A stretch of DNA of 64,000 nucleotides from Mycolicibacterium arenosum (GTDB lineage: Bacteria; Actinomycetota; Actinomycetes; Mycobacteriales; Mycobacteriaceae): contig NZ_JANDBD010000012.1 of assembly GCF_024320865.1 (NCBI RefSeq), forward strand, positions 62,001-126,000. The letters run 5' to 3'. The notes under the pieces were generated by a model, which saw nothing but the letters and a program-made list of their open reading frames with translations, was not told the origin of the DNA and did not search any database. Positions 38,312 through 47,519 of the stretch are shown piece after piece. The translations under genes were made by a program, and so were the position numbers. Numbering within the stretch: position 1 is the first letter of the stretch; the number at the start of each line of letters is the position of its first letter.

Positions 38312-39346
38312 GTGACGACTCCCTCCCAGCCGAGCCGGGCGCATTCGCACTTCCTCTCGCTGCCCGACCTGGCGGCCCGGCCCGCCGGAGGCGCCGTGGT
38401 GTGGGCGAACGACGACGTGTTCGCCGAGAAGGAGAATCTGATCACTCCGGCTCCCGCCGAGTTCAGGCCGGCGACTTTCGGCCACAAGGGGCAGATCTAC
38501 GACGGGTGGGAGACACGCAGGCGGCGCGGCACAACCGGCGATTCGCACGACTCCGCGATCGTCCGGCTCGGGGTGCCGGGCGTGGTCCGCGGCGTCGTCG
38601 TCGACACCGCGTGGTTCACCGGCAACTATCCGCCGCAGATCTCGGTCGAGGCGGCGTTCGTCGACGGCTACCCGTCCGTGGAGGAACTCGTCGACAAGGT
38701 CGGCTGGACGACGATCGTCGAACGCTCGGTGGTCAACGGCGACACGCGAAACCCCTTCAAGGTCAACTCGACCCAACGCTGGACCCATGTGCGGCTGTCG
38801 ATCTACCCCGACGGCGGCGTGGCGCGGTTCCGCGTGCACGGTGAGGGCCTGCTGAATCCCGACTTCGCCGAGGACATGACGCTCGACCTCGCGGCGATGG
38901 AGAACGGTGGCCGAATCACCGCCTGCTCCAACATGTTCTACAGCTCCCCCAACAACCTGCTGCTGCCGGGCAACGCGAGGACCATGGGCGACGGTTGGGA
39001 GACCTCACGCCGCCGCGACTCGGGCAACGACTGGGTGCAGCTGCATCTGGCCGGCCACGGTCTGCTCAACGCCGTGGAACTGGACACGTCGTACTTCGTG
39101 GGCAACGCACCCGGCGCCGCGCGGTTGCGCGGCCGCGCCGACGACGAGGACTGGTTCGACCTGCTGCCCATGACCGACCTGCAGCCGGATACCCGGCACC
39201 GCTTCCGGATTCGCGATGAGCGGCCGATCACCGAGGCGCGGTTGGACATCCACCCCGACGGTGGCATGGCGCGGGTGCGCCTGTTCGGCAAGCTGACCGA
39301 GCAGGGCCTGCGCGACATCCGGGAGGCGTGGGACGCCAGCGCCTGA
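38312..39346 (+). CDS. alc: allantoicase
   Basis: A 344-residue enzyme hydrolysing allantoate to ureidoglycolate and urea. The two jelly-roll repeats typical of allantoicase are visible: IYDGWETRRRRG ... DTAWFTGNYPP in the first half and MGDGWETSRRRD ... DTSYFVGNAPG in the second. KVNSTQRWTHVRLSIYPDGG links them. It belongs to the purine route encoded at 55-64 kb but lies 22 kb away; no allantoinase is in the window. The GTG at 38312 is preferred, since a GTG at 38294 overlaps its only ribosome-like site (gcgggag). It follows the R2lox gene by 57 bp. Confidence 0.93.
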   Translation: MTTPSQPSRAHSHFLSLPDLAARPAGGAVVWANDDVFAEKENLITPAPAEFRPATFGHKGQIYDGWETRRRRGTTGDSHDSAIVRLGVPGVVRGVVVDTAWFTGNYPPQISVEAAFVDGYPSVEELVDKVGWTTIVERSVVNGDTRNPFKVNSTQRWTHVRLSIYPDGGVARFRVHGEGLLNPDFAEDMTLDLAAMENGGRITACSNMFYSSPNNLLLPGNARTMGDGWETSRRRDSGNDWVQLHLAGHGLLNAVELDTSYFVGNAPGAARLRGRADDEDWFDLLPMTDLQPDTRHRFRIRDERPITEARLDIHPDGGMARVRLFGKLTEQGLRDIREAWDASA

Positions 39347-39408
39347 GCCTGTGATTTCGACGCGCCAACCACCCACGTATGGGGTGAAAGCGCGCCGAAA
39401 TCACAGGC
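39347..39408. repeat. long inverted repeat between alc and the serine hydrolase gene
   Basis: The arms gcctgtgatttcgacgcgc (39347-39365) and gcgcgccgaaatcacaggc (39390-39408) pair over 19 bp with a single G-T mismatch and a 24-nt loop. The left arm starts immediately after the allantoicase stop. A second, shorter pairing (ccagcgcctg with caggcgctgg) competes with it. There is no T-run. It may be a bidirectional hairpin or a dispersed palindromic element. Confidence 0.7.
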
Positions 39409-39427
39409 GCTGGCGCAGGATGACAGC

Positions 39428-40576
39428 ATGCACGAACTACTCCACGGCCACTGCGATGCCCGCTTCACTCAGGTAGCCGACGCACTCGGCGCGGCGATCG
39501 AGAGCGGCGAGGAGGTCGGTGCGAGCCTCGCGATCGACGTCGACGGCGAACTCGTCGTCGACGTCTGGGGCGGACACGCCGATGCCGCCGGGACCACCCC
39601 GTGGGCGAAGGACACCATCGTCAACGGCTGGTCCTCCACGAAGACCGTGACGGCCCTGGCGGGGCTCATGATGATCGACCGCGGACTGATCCAGCCGACC
39701 ACCCGCGTCGCCGACGTGTGGCCCGAGTTCGGTGCGAACGGCAAGGGCGACATCGAGTTCCGCCATTTCCTGTCCCACACGTCGGGGGTGTCGGCATGGG
39801 ATCAGCCCGTCACCGTCGAGGACGTCCTGGATTGGGAGAAGTCGACCTCGATGCTGGCCGCGCAGGCGCCGTGGTGGGAGCCGGGCACCGCGTCGGGGTA
39901 CCACGCACTGAACTACGGCCACCTCATCGGCGAGGTGGTTCGTCGGCTCACCGGGTCGAGCCTGAAGCAGTTCGTGGCCGACGAGATCGCCGGCCCACTG
40001 GGTGCGGATTTCCAGATCGGCGCCAGGCCCGAGGACCACGGCCGCATCGCGGAGATCATCATTCCCGAGGATCCGTTCGAGGGCATTCCCCCGATGCAGG
40101 AGTGGTCCGAACAGATGCTCAAGACGTTCACCGGACCGGCACCCGATCCGAACGTCGCGAACAGCGCCGAGTGGCGCGCCGCTGACATCGGCGCCGCCAA
40201 CGGGCACACCAACGCCAGGGCGCTGGCGAAGATCCTGTCGGTGGTATCCCTCGGTGGCGCGAGAGACGGTGTCACGCTGCTGCAACCCGAGACCATCGAG
40301 AAGATCTTCGACGTGCAGAGCGACGGCCCGGATCTGGTGCTCGCCGGTCACAACATCAAGTTCGGCCTCGGCTTCGGCCTGCCGTCACCCGAGACGATTC
40401 CGTACATCCCCGACGAGAAGATCTGCTTCTGGGGTGGCTGGGGCGGGTCCTGGGAGAGCATGAACCCGGACCGTCGCACCACGATCGCCTACGTGATGAA
40501 CAAGATGGGCCCTGGCATCGAAGGCAGCGAGCGCACCAACCGCTACTTCACGCTGATCTACGACGCGCTGGGCTGA
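39428..40576 (+). CDS. serine beta-lactamase-like hydrolase/esterase (EstB/LipL type)
   Basis: A 382-residue member of the class C beta-lactamase superfamily. The SxxK motif is SSTKT in VNGWSSTKTVTAL (about residue 69), the Tyr motif is YHALNYG, and the third box is WGGSWESM. These belong to serine esterases such as EstB or mycobacterial LipL/LipE more than to true beta-lactamases. No signal peptide is present, so it is probably intracellular and acts on acyl esters. The ATG at 39428 follows the inverted repeat by 19 bp; the ribosome site is weak (caggatgac). The substrate is unknown. Confidence 0.85.
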   Translation: MHELLHGHCDARFTQVADALGAAIESGEEVGASLAIDVDGELVVDVWGGHADAAGTTPWAKDTIVNGWSSTKTVTALAGLMMIDRGLIQPTTRVADVWPEFGANGKGDIEFRHFLSHTSGVSAWDQPVTVEDVLDWEKSTSMLAAQAPWWEPGTASGYHALNYGHLIGEVVRRLTGSSLKQFVADEIAGPLGADFQIGARPEDHGRIAEIIIPEDPFEGIPPMQEWSEQMLKTFTGPAPDPNVANSAEWRAADIGAANGHTNARALAKILSVVSLGGARDGVTLLQPETIEKIFDVQSDGPDLVLAGHNIKFGLGFGLPSPETIPYIPDEKICFWGGWGGSWESMNPDRRTTIAYVMNKMGPGIEGSERTNRYFTLIYDALG

Positions 40577-40583
40577 CCACGCG

Positions 40584-41795
40584 CTAATCCCCGGTCGCTG
40601 CGCTCCTGCCCTCCGCCATGGCCGCGATGCGCCGCCCGATCGGTAGCGCCGCGGTCGCGGCCGGCGACGGCGCGTTGAGCACGTGCACCATCCGCTCGGT
40701 GCGTTCGATGACGAAATCGTGCACCAGCGTGCCGTCCCTGCGCACCGCCTGCGCCCGAATACCGGCCTCGCGCGGCAGCAGGTCGTCGGCCGTCAGACCG
40801 GGTGTGTACTTGCGACACTCCCGCAGATAGCTGGTCTTCGACACGGAGTTCCGGATCTCCCGCAGCCCGGTGCGGATGTTGGCACGCGCGACGCGCCACA
40901 GGCCGGGGAACCGGGCCATCGCCGCCGCGTCGCGGGCGTCGAAAGAGAACTTCGGATACCCCTCGCGGGCTAGCCCCAGCACCGCGCTCGGGCCGACGGT
41001 GATGTCGCCGTCGATCGTCGGGCTGAGGTGGACGCCGAGGAACGGCAGGTCGGGATCCGGCACCGGGTAGATCAGCCGTTGCACGAATCCGGCTCGGCTG
41101 GAGGGCAACTGGTAGTACTCGCCGCGGAACGGCACGATCTGAACACCCGCGTGCAGGCCCGCCAGCGCGGCGAGCCGGTCGGCCTGCAGACCGCCGCACA
41201 CCACCAGCCGGTCGCAGCGCAGCGACGCCGCCTCGGTCGACACCGTCACTCCCGAAGCGCCCTCGACGATGCCGTCGACGCGCGCGCCGAGTCGCACCTC
41301 GCCGCCCGCGGCGGTGACCAACTCAGCGAGCTTGCCCGCGACCAGCCGGTAGTCGACGATGCCCGTCGCGGGCAGGTGCAGGGCTCGCAGTCCGGTGACG
41401 TTCGGTTCGAGATCGGCGAGTTCGCCGCGTTCGACCGGCTGACAGGTGATGCCGTTGACCGCGGCCCGCTCCTGCAGCTTGACCAGCCGGGCCACCTCGA
41501 CGTCGTCGGTGGCGACGATGAGCTTCCCGCACTCGTCGAAGGCGACGCCGTGGGCGGTGCAGAACTCCTTCGTCGCCCGCTCGCCGGCCCGGCACAGGGT
41601 GGCCTTGAGGCTGCCGGGTTCGTAGTAGATGCCGGAGTGGATGACACCGCTGTTGTGGCCGGTCTGGTGGACTGCGACCTCATCGGCTCCGTCGAGCACG
41701 ACGAGCGTCGCGCCGGGGTCCGCTTCGAGCAGGTGGTGTGCCGTCGACAACCCGACGATGCCGGCGCCGATCACGCAATAGCGGTGCCGCTCCAT
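40584..41795 (-). CDS. lhgO: L-2-hydroxyglutarate oxidase
   Basis: A 403-residue FAD-dependent oxidoreductase that oxidises L-2-hydroxyglutarate to 2-oxoglutarate. The FAD-binding motif is IGAGIVGLSTAHHL (8-21). GHNSGVIHSGIYYEPGSLKA is a strong LhgO signature, with GIVDYRLVAGKL and FRGEYYQL. The C-terminus MAEGRSAATGD runs through a short repeat copy (40587-40610). Faces the serine hydrolase gene convergently with 7 bp between stops. Whether it couples to the respiratory chain here is not shown by sequence. Confidence 0.92.
   Translation of the reverse strand: MERHRYCVIGAGIVGLSTAHHLLEADPGATLVVLDGADEVAVHQTGHNSGVIHSGIYYEPGSLKATLCRAGERATKEFCTAHGVAFDECGKLIVATDDVEVARLVKLQERAAVNGITCQPVERGELADLEPNVTGLRALHLPATGIVDYRLVAGKLAELVTAAGGEVRLGARVDGIVEGASGVTVSTEAASLRCDRLVVCGGLQADRLAALAGLHAGVQIVPFRGEYYQLPSSRAGFVQRLIYPVPDPDLPFLGVHLSPTIDGDITVGPSAVLGLAREGYPKFSFDARDAAAMARFPGLWRVARANIRTGLREIRNSVSKTSYLRECRKYTPGLTADDLLPREAGIRAQAVRRDGTLVHDFVIERTERMVHVLNAPSPAATAALPIGRRIAAMAEGRSAATGD
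40587..40610 (-). repeat. short GAGCGnAGCGAC-type repeat, copy 3
   Basis: On the minus strand the last codons of lhgO read gagcgcagcgaccggggat. The same core is at 156-178 and 23261-23288. All three are on the minus strand at a gene terminus. Confidence 0.45.
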
Positions 41796-41832
41796 GACAC
41801 CGCACTGTACAAAGCGGGAAACGGAGGCGCTG

Positions 41833-43140
41833 TCAGGCGCCCGCTGCGGGCACGGCGCTCTCGGGCCGCTCCGCCTTGGCCTTGCTGCGGGCGCGAACCC
41901 GCTTGGCGTAGTTCATCGCGGGCTTCTCGACGAGGTAGTAGGTGATGCTGGCCATCAGGACGGTCACGCTGAGCACCAGCACCGTGTTCTGCAGCATGCC
42001 CGGCAGCGTGTCACCGGCCATCCAGCCGAATCGGCCCAGCATCAGCAGCACCGGGAAGTGCCAGAGGTACGCCGACAGCGAGATCTCACCGACGAAGCGG
42101 ATCGGCGCGAAGTCCAGCGCGTTGGCCAACCGCGACTTCCGGTGCTGTGCCAGCGGGACCACGATCACCAGGATCATCAGGGCCGCGACGACTCCGACAC
42201 CCGCGGTGACGAACTGCGAGGCGAACGCCAGCATCAGCGCGGACAGGACGAGGACCGGAAGAATCGCGAGCAGGCTGAACAGCCGGATGCGCTTCGTCAC
42301 CCGCGCGGGAAGGACTCCCCGCTCGATGGCGACGAACAGGATGGCGGCGAACATGCCGAGCGCGAAGTTGTCCGCGTTGGTCAGGAAGCTCTTGGCGAAC
42401 ACCGCGGCCCACGTCGGGCCCCAGTTCAGCAGGTTGAAGTCCGTCGTGCCGGAGTGCGCGTTGACCAGCGGGATCAGGGCGCGACCCGCCATCCCGAGCA
42501 CCACCAGCGCACCGGGCACCAGGCAGGCGAGCAGCAGGGGGTTCATCTGAATGCGCTTGCGCATCGCGAAGACGCCGAGGAACAGCACAGGCAGGCACGC
42601 GTAGAAGGCGTACTCGAGAGTCAGGGACCAGGACGGGTTGATGCCGGTCTGGATGTACTGAGGGAAGTAGGACTGCGTCAGGGTGAGGTTCGCCGCCAGC
42701 ATCCCCGGGTCGGTGATCATCCCCGTGCCCGCGTCGCCGCCGAGCGGGAACGTGGCCTGATTACCGATGTATGACACTTGTAGGACGAAATTGCAGACGA
42801 GGAAGATCACCAGGTAACCCGGCATAATCCGCGCCAACCGGTGGATTGTGTAATCGGTCACATTCGGGATCGCCGCCGCAGCGCGGTCCTTCATCAGATT
42901 CCGCAGAAACGGCAGCGACAGCAGGAATCCACTCAGAACGAAGAAGTACACCAGCGAGAATCCGAAGGCATTGGTCTTCCACGCGGCCGCGGTATTCGGC
43001 GAGTAATGACCGGTCACGTGGGTGATCGCAATGCTGAGACACAGCAGTCCGCGAACCCCGTCCAGACCCACGATCCTGGCTCGAACCGGTTTGGCGACGC
43101 CGCCGACCGCTGGATCAGCGCTGGTCAGTTCCTGTGTCAT
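41833..43140 (-). CDS. acyltransferase 3 family membrane protein (OafA/YrhL type)
   Basis: A 435-residue polytopic membrane O-acyltransferase with about ten predicted helices. Family markers are GLDGVRGLLCLSIAITHVTGHY (catalytic His in ITHVTGH), FFVLSGFLLSLPFLR, SWSLTLEYAFYACLPVLF and the late ISLSAYLWHFPVLL motif. Such enzymes acylate extracellular sugars or lipids using acyl groups passed across the membrane; the acceptor is unknown. The ATG at 43140 gives MTQELTSADPA; the longer upstream frame has no homology. The C-terminus is basic (AKRVRARSKAKAERP). It is flanked upstream by a 434-bp non-coding stretch with low G+C. Confidence 0.87.
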   Translation of the reverse strand: MTQELTSADPAVGGVAKPVRARIVGLDGVRGLLCLSIAITHVTGHYSPNTAAAWKTNAFGFSLVYFFVLSGFLLSLPFLRNLMKDRAAAAIPNVTDYTIHRLARIMPGYLVIFLVCNFVLQVSYIGNQATFPLGGDAGTGMITDPGMLAANLTLTQSYFPQYIQTGINPSWSLTLEYAFYACLPVLFLGVFAMRKRIQMNPLLLACLVPGALVVLGMAGRALIPLVNAHSGTTDFNLLNWGPTWAAVFAKSFLTNADNFALGMFAAILFVAIERGVLPARVTKRIRLFSLLAILPVLVLSALMLAFASQFVTAGVGVVAALMILVIVVPLAQHRKSRLANALDFAPIRFVGEISLSAYLWHFPVLLMLGRFGWMAGDTLPGMLQNTVLVLSVTVLMASITYYLVEKPAMNYAKRVRARSKAKAERPESAVPAAGA

Positions 43141-43574
43141 GCCTCTGTCACCTAGCGTTCCGAGATCAGGTTGATCGTGTTCGAGGTCTGTCACACGGCG
43201 CGGATCGACCTCGGGCTCTTCGTACTGGCAGCCGGAATCCACAATCGACTCCGACCGCTATTCGATTATGCGCCCGCACCTGGCCGGCTACTTGCAATGA
43301 CAGCTAATTCGGTCGCTGGAATTTGCTACTCGCGACCGAAGTTAGCTGCAGGAAATAGGCTAACTTATGGTGGCTTTTTTTGCACGTTGAGCAGCGCCTT
43401 CGCGATACAACGCGCTTAGCGAAACACGGTTCTTCTAAACGCAACAACCGGGCGAATTCACGCCGACGGGTGGTCACCACTACTGACCTGCAATTTGCTT
43501 GCCTGATCAAGTTTTCGGCAACGGCGAGCGGCACGGCTCAGGCGACTTCCGCTAATACACGGGGAAAGCGTCAA
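43141..43574. other. 434-bp non-coding, relatively AT-rich intergenic region
   Basis: No credible gene was found here. The middle third is markedly lower in G+C than the rest of the window. It contains an inverted repeat aagttagc...gctaactt (43339-43366) followed 8 bp later by seven T (43375-43381), which resembles a plus-strand terminator, yet no plus-strand gene lies upstream for almost 3 kb. The left part must hold the acyltransferase promoter, and the right part is 3' of the dehydrogenase gene. Confidence 0.6.
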
Positions 43575-44561
43575 TTAGTTGCTGTGAGCAACGGTGTTGA
43601 GCAACGCCTCGCCACGGGCCAACCGAACGATGTTGGCGGCGATGTCATCGGATCGTCCGACGAACGTCGCGGCGGTGACACCGGACGAGTGAGGTGTCAT
43701 CAGCACGTTCGGCAGGTCCGCGAACGGCAACTCGCCCGGTGCCGCGGTAGCGCCGCGGGACGCGGGGTAGCGATACCAGACGTCGATCGCGGCGGCGCGG
43801 ATGACGTTGTCGCGGAGCGCTTCGTACAGCGCGCGCTCATCGACCAGCGGGCCGCGCCCGACGTTGACCAGCGCGCCGTGTGGGCCCAGAGCGCGCAGCT
43901 GTGCGGCGCCGATCATGCCCGTGGTGTGCTCGTTGAGCGGAGCGGACACGACGACGAGATCGGACTCGCCCATCAGTTCGTTCAGCCGGGAGGTGTCGCC
44001 GGCCCACGCCAGCCCGTGTGCGGCGGCGGCGACGCGACCCGAGCCGGTCACCGCCGCGCCCGTGCACCCGATGGCTCGCAACAGATCCCACGACAGCGAG
44101 CCGATGTGACCGAAGCCGACGAACCCGATGCGGCTGCCCGCGGTCGTCCGCGGCTGGGCGATGTCCTCGTCGTACACCGACGTCGCCCACACGTTCCGGC
44201 GCAACGCGCGGTCCTGTTCCAGGAAGCCGCGGGTCAGCATGATCGCCGCACCCAGGACGTACTCCGCGATGGACCGCTCGTGGTGAAAGGTGTTGGCCAC
44301 CAACACACCATCGGGAAGCGCGGCGAAGGCGATGCGGTCGGTGCCCGCTCCGACCACGTGAATCAGGCGCAGCTTCTCGGCGACGGCCGCGAGTTCGGCG
44401 GTGAATCGCCCGCCAACGTAGACCTCGGCGTCGCGGACCTCGTCGGCCAGCACGTCCGGATCGGCGCCGACGCACCAGCGGATGTCGGCGTCACCCGGTA
44501 GGGCCGCCTCGAACCGGTCCCGATGCGGCACCAGGTTCGCGTCGGCGACGACGATGCGCAC
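43575..44561 (-). CDS. D-isomer-specific 2-hydroxyacid dehydrogenase
   Basis: A 328-residue NAD(P)-dependent dehydrogenase. The cofactor loop is GFVGFGHIGSL, followed by the catalytic Arg in NVGRGPLVDERAL and the catalytic His in LMTPHSSGVTAAT. This family reduces 2-oxoacids such as glyoxylate or hydroxypyruvate. The GTG at 44561 lies 4 bp after the glucarate dehydratase stop, so it is the last gene of that operon and probably acts on a product of hexarate breakdown, an inference. The protein shows only family-level similarity to the second dehydrogenase at 53396-54382, so they are not a recent duplicate. Confidence 0.87.
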   Translation of the reverse strand: MRIVVADANLVPHRDRFEAALPGDADIRWCVGADPDVLADEVRDAEVYVGGRFTAELAAVAEKLRLIHVVGAGTDRIAFAALPDGVLVANTFHHERSIAEYVLGAAIMLTRGFLEQDRALRRNVWATSVYDEDIAQPRTTAGSRIGFVGFGHIGSLSWDLLRAIGCTGAAVTGSGRVAAAAHGLAWAGDTSRLNELMGESDLVVVSAPLNEHTTGMIGAAQLRALGPHGALVNVGRGPLVDERALYEALRDNVIRAAAIDVWYRYPASRGATAAPGELPFADLPNVLMTPHSSGVTAATFVGRSDDIAANIVRLARGEALLNTVAHSN

Positions 44562-44565
44562 GGCG

Positions 44566-45909
44566 TCAGCCCCGCTGTAGCGCGGGGCGCTTGCTGTCGA
44601 AGGTCCAGCCGGGAACCAGGTACTGCATGGCGACCGCGTCGTCGCGAGCGCCCAGTCCGCGGCTGAGGTACAGCTCGTGGGCCGCGGCCACGGCGTCGTC
44701 GTCGAGTTCGACACCCAGCCCCGGCGCGGGGGGGACGTCGAGGTACCCGTCCACGATCGGATACGGCCGCGTGGTCAGGCGCTGACCGTCCTGCCAGATC
44801 CAGTGGGTGTCGATCGCGGTGACCTCGCCGGGCGCGGCGGCGGCGACGTGGGTGAACATCGCCAGCGAGACGTCGAAGTGGTTGTTGGAGTGCGACCCCC
44901 AGGTCAGGCCCCAGGCGTCGCACAGTTGGGCGACCCGCACGGAGCCGTGCATCGTCCAGAAGTGCGGGTCCGCCAGCGGGATGTCCACCGCGCCTGCGCG
45001 GATCGCGTGGCCCATCTCACGCCAGTCGGTGGCGATCATGTTCGTGGCGGTCGGCAGACCGGTGGCGCGCTTGAACTCCGCCATCACCTCGCGGCCGGAG
45101 AAGCCGCCCTCCGGCCCGACCGGATCCTCGGCGTAGGCCAGGACGTCGGCGAGTTCTCGACAGGTCGTGATCGCATCGGCGAGCAGCCAACCGCCGTTGG
45201 GGTCCAACGTGATTCGCGCCTCGGGGAAGCGATCCTTGAGCGCGATCACGGCCTTGGCCTCGTCGGCGGCGGGCAGTACGCCGCCCTTGAGCTTGAAGTC
45301 GCGGAAGCCGTACCGCTCGCGGGCCGCCTCGGCGAGCCTGACGACGCGCTCGGGACTCAGCGCCTCGTCGTGCCGGACCCGGAACCACTCGTCGGCGTCG
45401 GGATCCTCGTCGGCGGGTGACCGGTAGGCGAGATCGGTCTTGGTGCGGTCGCCGACGAAGAACGGGTAGCCCAGCGCCTGCACCCGCGTCCGCTGCTGGC
45501 CGTCGCCGAGCAGTGCCGCGACCGGCACGTCGAGGTGCTGCCCCAGCAGGTCGAGCAGTGCGGACTCGACGGCGGTCACGGCGTGCACCGTGATCCGAAG
45601 ATCGAAGGTCTGAGCACCGCGGCCACCGGAATCGCGGTCGGCGAACGTGCGGCGGATGTCGCCGAGGACCGCGTGGTACTCGCCCACCGGCCTGCCTTCG
45701 ACGAGTGACCGCGCGTCCTCGAGCGTGCGCTGGATCGCGCCACCGCCGGGTACCTCCCCGACACCGGTTCGGCCGTCGGAGTCCTTGAGGATCACCAGGT
45801 TTCGCGTGAAGAACGGCCCGTGCGCACCGCTGAGGTTCAGCAGCATGCTGTCGTGGCCCGCGACCGGGACGACCCTCATCTCCGTGACGACGGGGGTGCG
45901 ATGAGTCAT
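44566..45909 (-). CDS. gudD: glucarate dehydratase
   Basis: A 447-residue enolase-superfamily dehydratase, matching E. coli GudD in length (446). It converts D-glucarate or L-idarate to 5-keto-4-deoxyglucarate. Family motifs: [15 protein letters not shown] near the start, catalytic FKLKGGVL, metal-ligand [24 protein letters not shown] and the catalytic-His region [13 protein letters not shown]. The ATG at 45909 follows a strong ribosome site (gaaggaaggc). Downstream steps (keto-deoxyglucarate aldolase or dehydratase) are not in the window. It lies 81 bp after the iclR gene and 4 bp before a hydroxyacid dehydrogenase. Confidence 0.92.
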   Translation of the reverse strand: MTHRTPVVTEMRVVPVAGHDSMLLNLSGAHGPFFTRNLVILKDSDGRTGVGEVPGGGAIQRTLEDARSLVEGRPVGEYHAVLGDIRRTFADRDSGGRGAQTFDLRITVHAVTAVESALLDLLGQHLDVPVAALLGDGQQRTRVQALGYPFFVGDRTKTDLAYRSPADEDPDADEWFRVRHDEALSPERVVRLAEAARERYGFRDFKLKGGVLPAADEAKAVIALKDRFPEARITLDPNGGWLLADAITTCRELADVLAYAEDPVGPEGGFSGREVMAEFKRATGLPTATNMIATDWREMGHAIRAGAVDIPLADPHFWTMHGSVRVAQLCDAWGLTWGSHSNNHFDVSLAMFTHVAAAAPGEVTAIDTHWIWQDGQRLTTRPYPIVDGYLDVPPAPGLGVELDDDAVAAAHELYLSRGLGARDDAVAMQYLVPGWTFDSKRPALQRG

Positions 45910-45990
45910 GAGGTCAGCCTTCCTTCCGGTGGCTTGCGTGTCCGAACCCGCTCTGAGCGCGGGCTTCCACACGCAAACCGCAATGGGTTG

Positions 45991-46800
45991 TCACTGGGCG
46001 AACCACTTGTCGCCGTTCGCCACGGGCCGCAGCACGCGGGTCACCTTGTCCCCCACCGTGCACAGCGCCTCGACCAGCTCTCGCTCGCGGGTCCCGGTCA
46101 GGCGGGCGACTGGGATCGACACGCTGATCGCGTCCTGCGCGGGCCGCGCGTAATGCAGTGCGACCGCGAAGCAGCGCACGCCGAGGGTGTTCTCCTCGTC
46201 GTCGACGGCGTAGCCGCGGATGCGCGCCGTCTCGAGCGCCTCGTCGAGTTCGGCGCGGTCGGTGATCGTGTGCGGGGTGAGCGTCGGCAGCACGTCGTAC
46301 AGGTGGCGGTCACGGTCGGGACCGAAGCGGTCGGACAGCAGCGCCTTGCCCAGCGCGGTGGCGTGCGCGGGCAACCTGCGTCCGACCCGACTGGTGGTGC
46401 GCTGATACTGCCGCGACTCCCGCGTCGCGAGGTACACGACGTCCGGCCCGTCCAGCCTGCCGACGTGGAAGGTCTCGTCGAACTCGCGGCGCAGGTCGTC
46501 CAGGAATGGCGTGATCATCGGCAGGTACGGATCGCTGTCCAGGTAGCTGGTGCCGACCAGCAGGGCACGAATTCCGATGCCGTACAACGTGCCCGAGTCG
46601 TCAGCCCGCACCCAGCCCTGCGACATCAGCGTGCGCAGCAGGGCGTGCGCGCTGCTGCGGGGCATGTCCAGCGCGGCGCTGATCTCGCGGATGCGCGCGG
46701 GCCGGTCCTGCCTGGCGGCCAGGTACTCCAGCAGTTCGACGGTGCGGACGGCCGATTTCACCTTACGGCCGGCGACGGCGTCGGATTCCGGGTTGGTCAC
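45991..46800 (-). CDS. IclR-family transcriptional regulator
   Basis: A 269-residue regulator. The N-terminal winged helix (about 13-75) reads SAVRTVELLEYLAARQ ... DMPRSSAHALLRTLMSQGWV. The C-terminal IclR ligand domain contains GRRLPAHATALGKALLS and YAVDDEENTLGVRCFAVAL. The GTG at 46800 overlaps the TSUP gene stop as GTGA, so it belongs to the transporter operon it presumably controls. Ligands of this group are often small aromatic or sugar acids; here a glucarate-pathway compound is plausible. Confidence 0.9.
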   Translation of the reverse strand: MTNPESDAVAGRKVKSAVRTVELLEYLAARQDRPARIREISAALDMPRSSAHALLRTLMSQGWVRADDSGTLYGIGIRALLVGTSYLDSDPYLPMITPFLDDLRREFDETFHVGRLDGPDVVYLATRESRQYQRTTSRVGRRLPAHATALGKALLSDRFGPDRDRHLYDVLPTLTPHTITDRAELDEALETARIRGYAVDDEENTLGVRCFAVALHYARPAQDAISVSIPVARLTGTRERELVEALCTVGDKVTRVLRPVANGDKWFAQ

Positions 46801-47519
46801 AGCAGGCCTGCCTCGTGTGCGATCAGTGCGGACGCGCCGGCGACGGACATGCCGATCGCCGTCCAGCGCTGCCGCGAGGGATTGAGCCATCCGTTGACGA
46901 ACCGGGACAGCACGTAGCCGCCGACGATGGCGGGGAGGAGAAGCGCGCACATCCGGAACGTGTCGGCGTGCACGGCACCGGTCGCGGCGAGGACGCCGAT
47001 CGACATCAGCGACCCGACGAGGAAGAACCCGCTCATGGTGCCGCGCAGCCGGGCGCCCGAACTGCGTTGCCACACCAGCGCCATCGGCGGTCCGCCGATC
47101 GACGTCGCCGTGCCGAGCACACCCGATGTCGCGCCGGCCAGCATCAGGTTGCGGGGCCGCGGCACCGGGACCCAGCCGAGGCTGGTCACCGTGACGCCGA
47201 CGAGTACGACCGCCGCGATCAGCAGCGCCAGGGTCCGTTCGGGGATCACCGTCAGCAGCAGTCCTCCCGCGATCGTGCCCGGCACCCGTCCGAGCAGCGC
47301 CCACCCCGTGCCCGACATGTCGATGTCCTCGCGCTCACGCACGGTGACGGCCAACGTGACGACGGCTGCCAGCATGATCAGCGTGCCGGGGATGAGGCTC
47401 GGGTCGACGAGCGCGACCACCGGCGCGGCGAGCATCCCCATGCCGAAGCCGATCGACGCCTGCAGGCAGGACGCGATCAGAACGGCGGTGGCGATGACCG
47501 CGTAGCCGAGCGGGCTCAT
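46797..47519 (-). CDS. TSUP (TauE/SafE) family anion transporter
   Basis: A 240-residue membrane protein with about eight helices and the duplicated TSUP motifs (QASIGFGMGMLAAPVVALVDP in the first half, SGVLGTATSIGGPPMALVW in the second). The family moves sulfite, sulfonates or small organic acids. The ATG at 47519 overlaps the dppF stop (ATGA) and its own stop overlaps the iclR start (GTGA), so it is translated with the ABC importer and the regulator. The substrate is unknown; the operon suggests an organic acid. Confidence 0.85.
   Translation of the reverse strand: MSPLGYAVIATAVLIASCLQASIGFGMGMLAAPVVALVDPSLIPGTLIMLAAVVTLAVTVREREDIDMSGTGWALLGRVPGTIAGGLLLTVIPERTLALLIAAVVLVGVTVTSLGWVPVPRPRNLMLAGATSGVLGTATSIGGPPMALVWQRSSGARLRGTMSGFFLVGSLMSIGVLAATGAVHADTFRMCALLLPAIVGGYVLSRFVNGWLNPSRQRWTAIGMSVAGASALIAHEAGLL

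Noticed and set aside
43375-43381. T-run as an intrinsic terminator for a known gene
   Set aside because: The stem is 8 bp further upstream than a proper terminator needs, and no plus-strand gene ends nearby.
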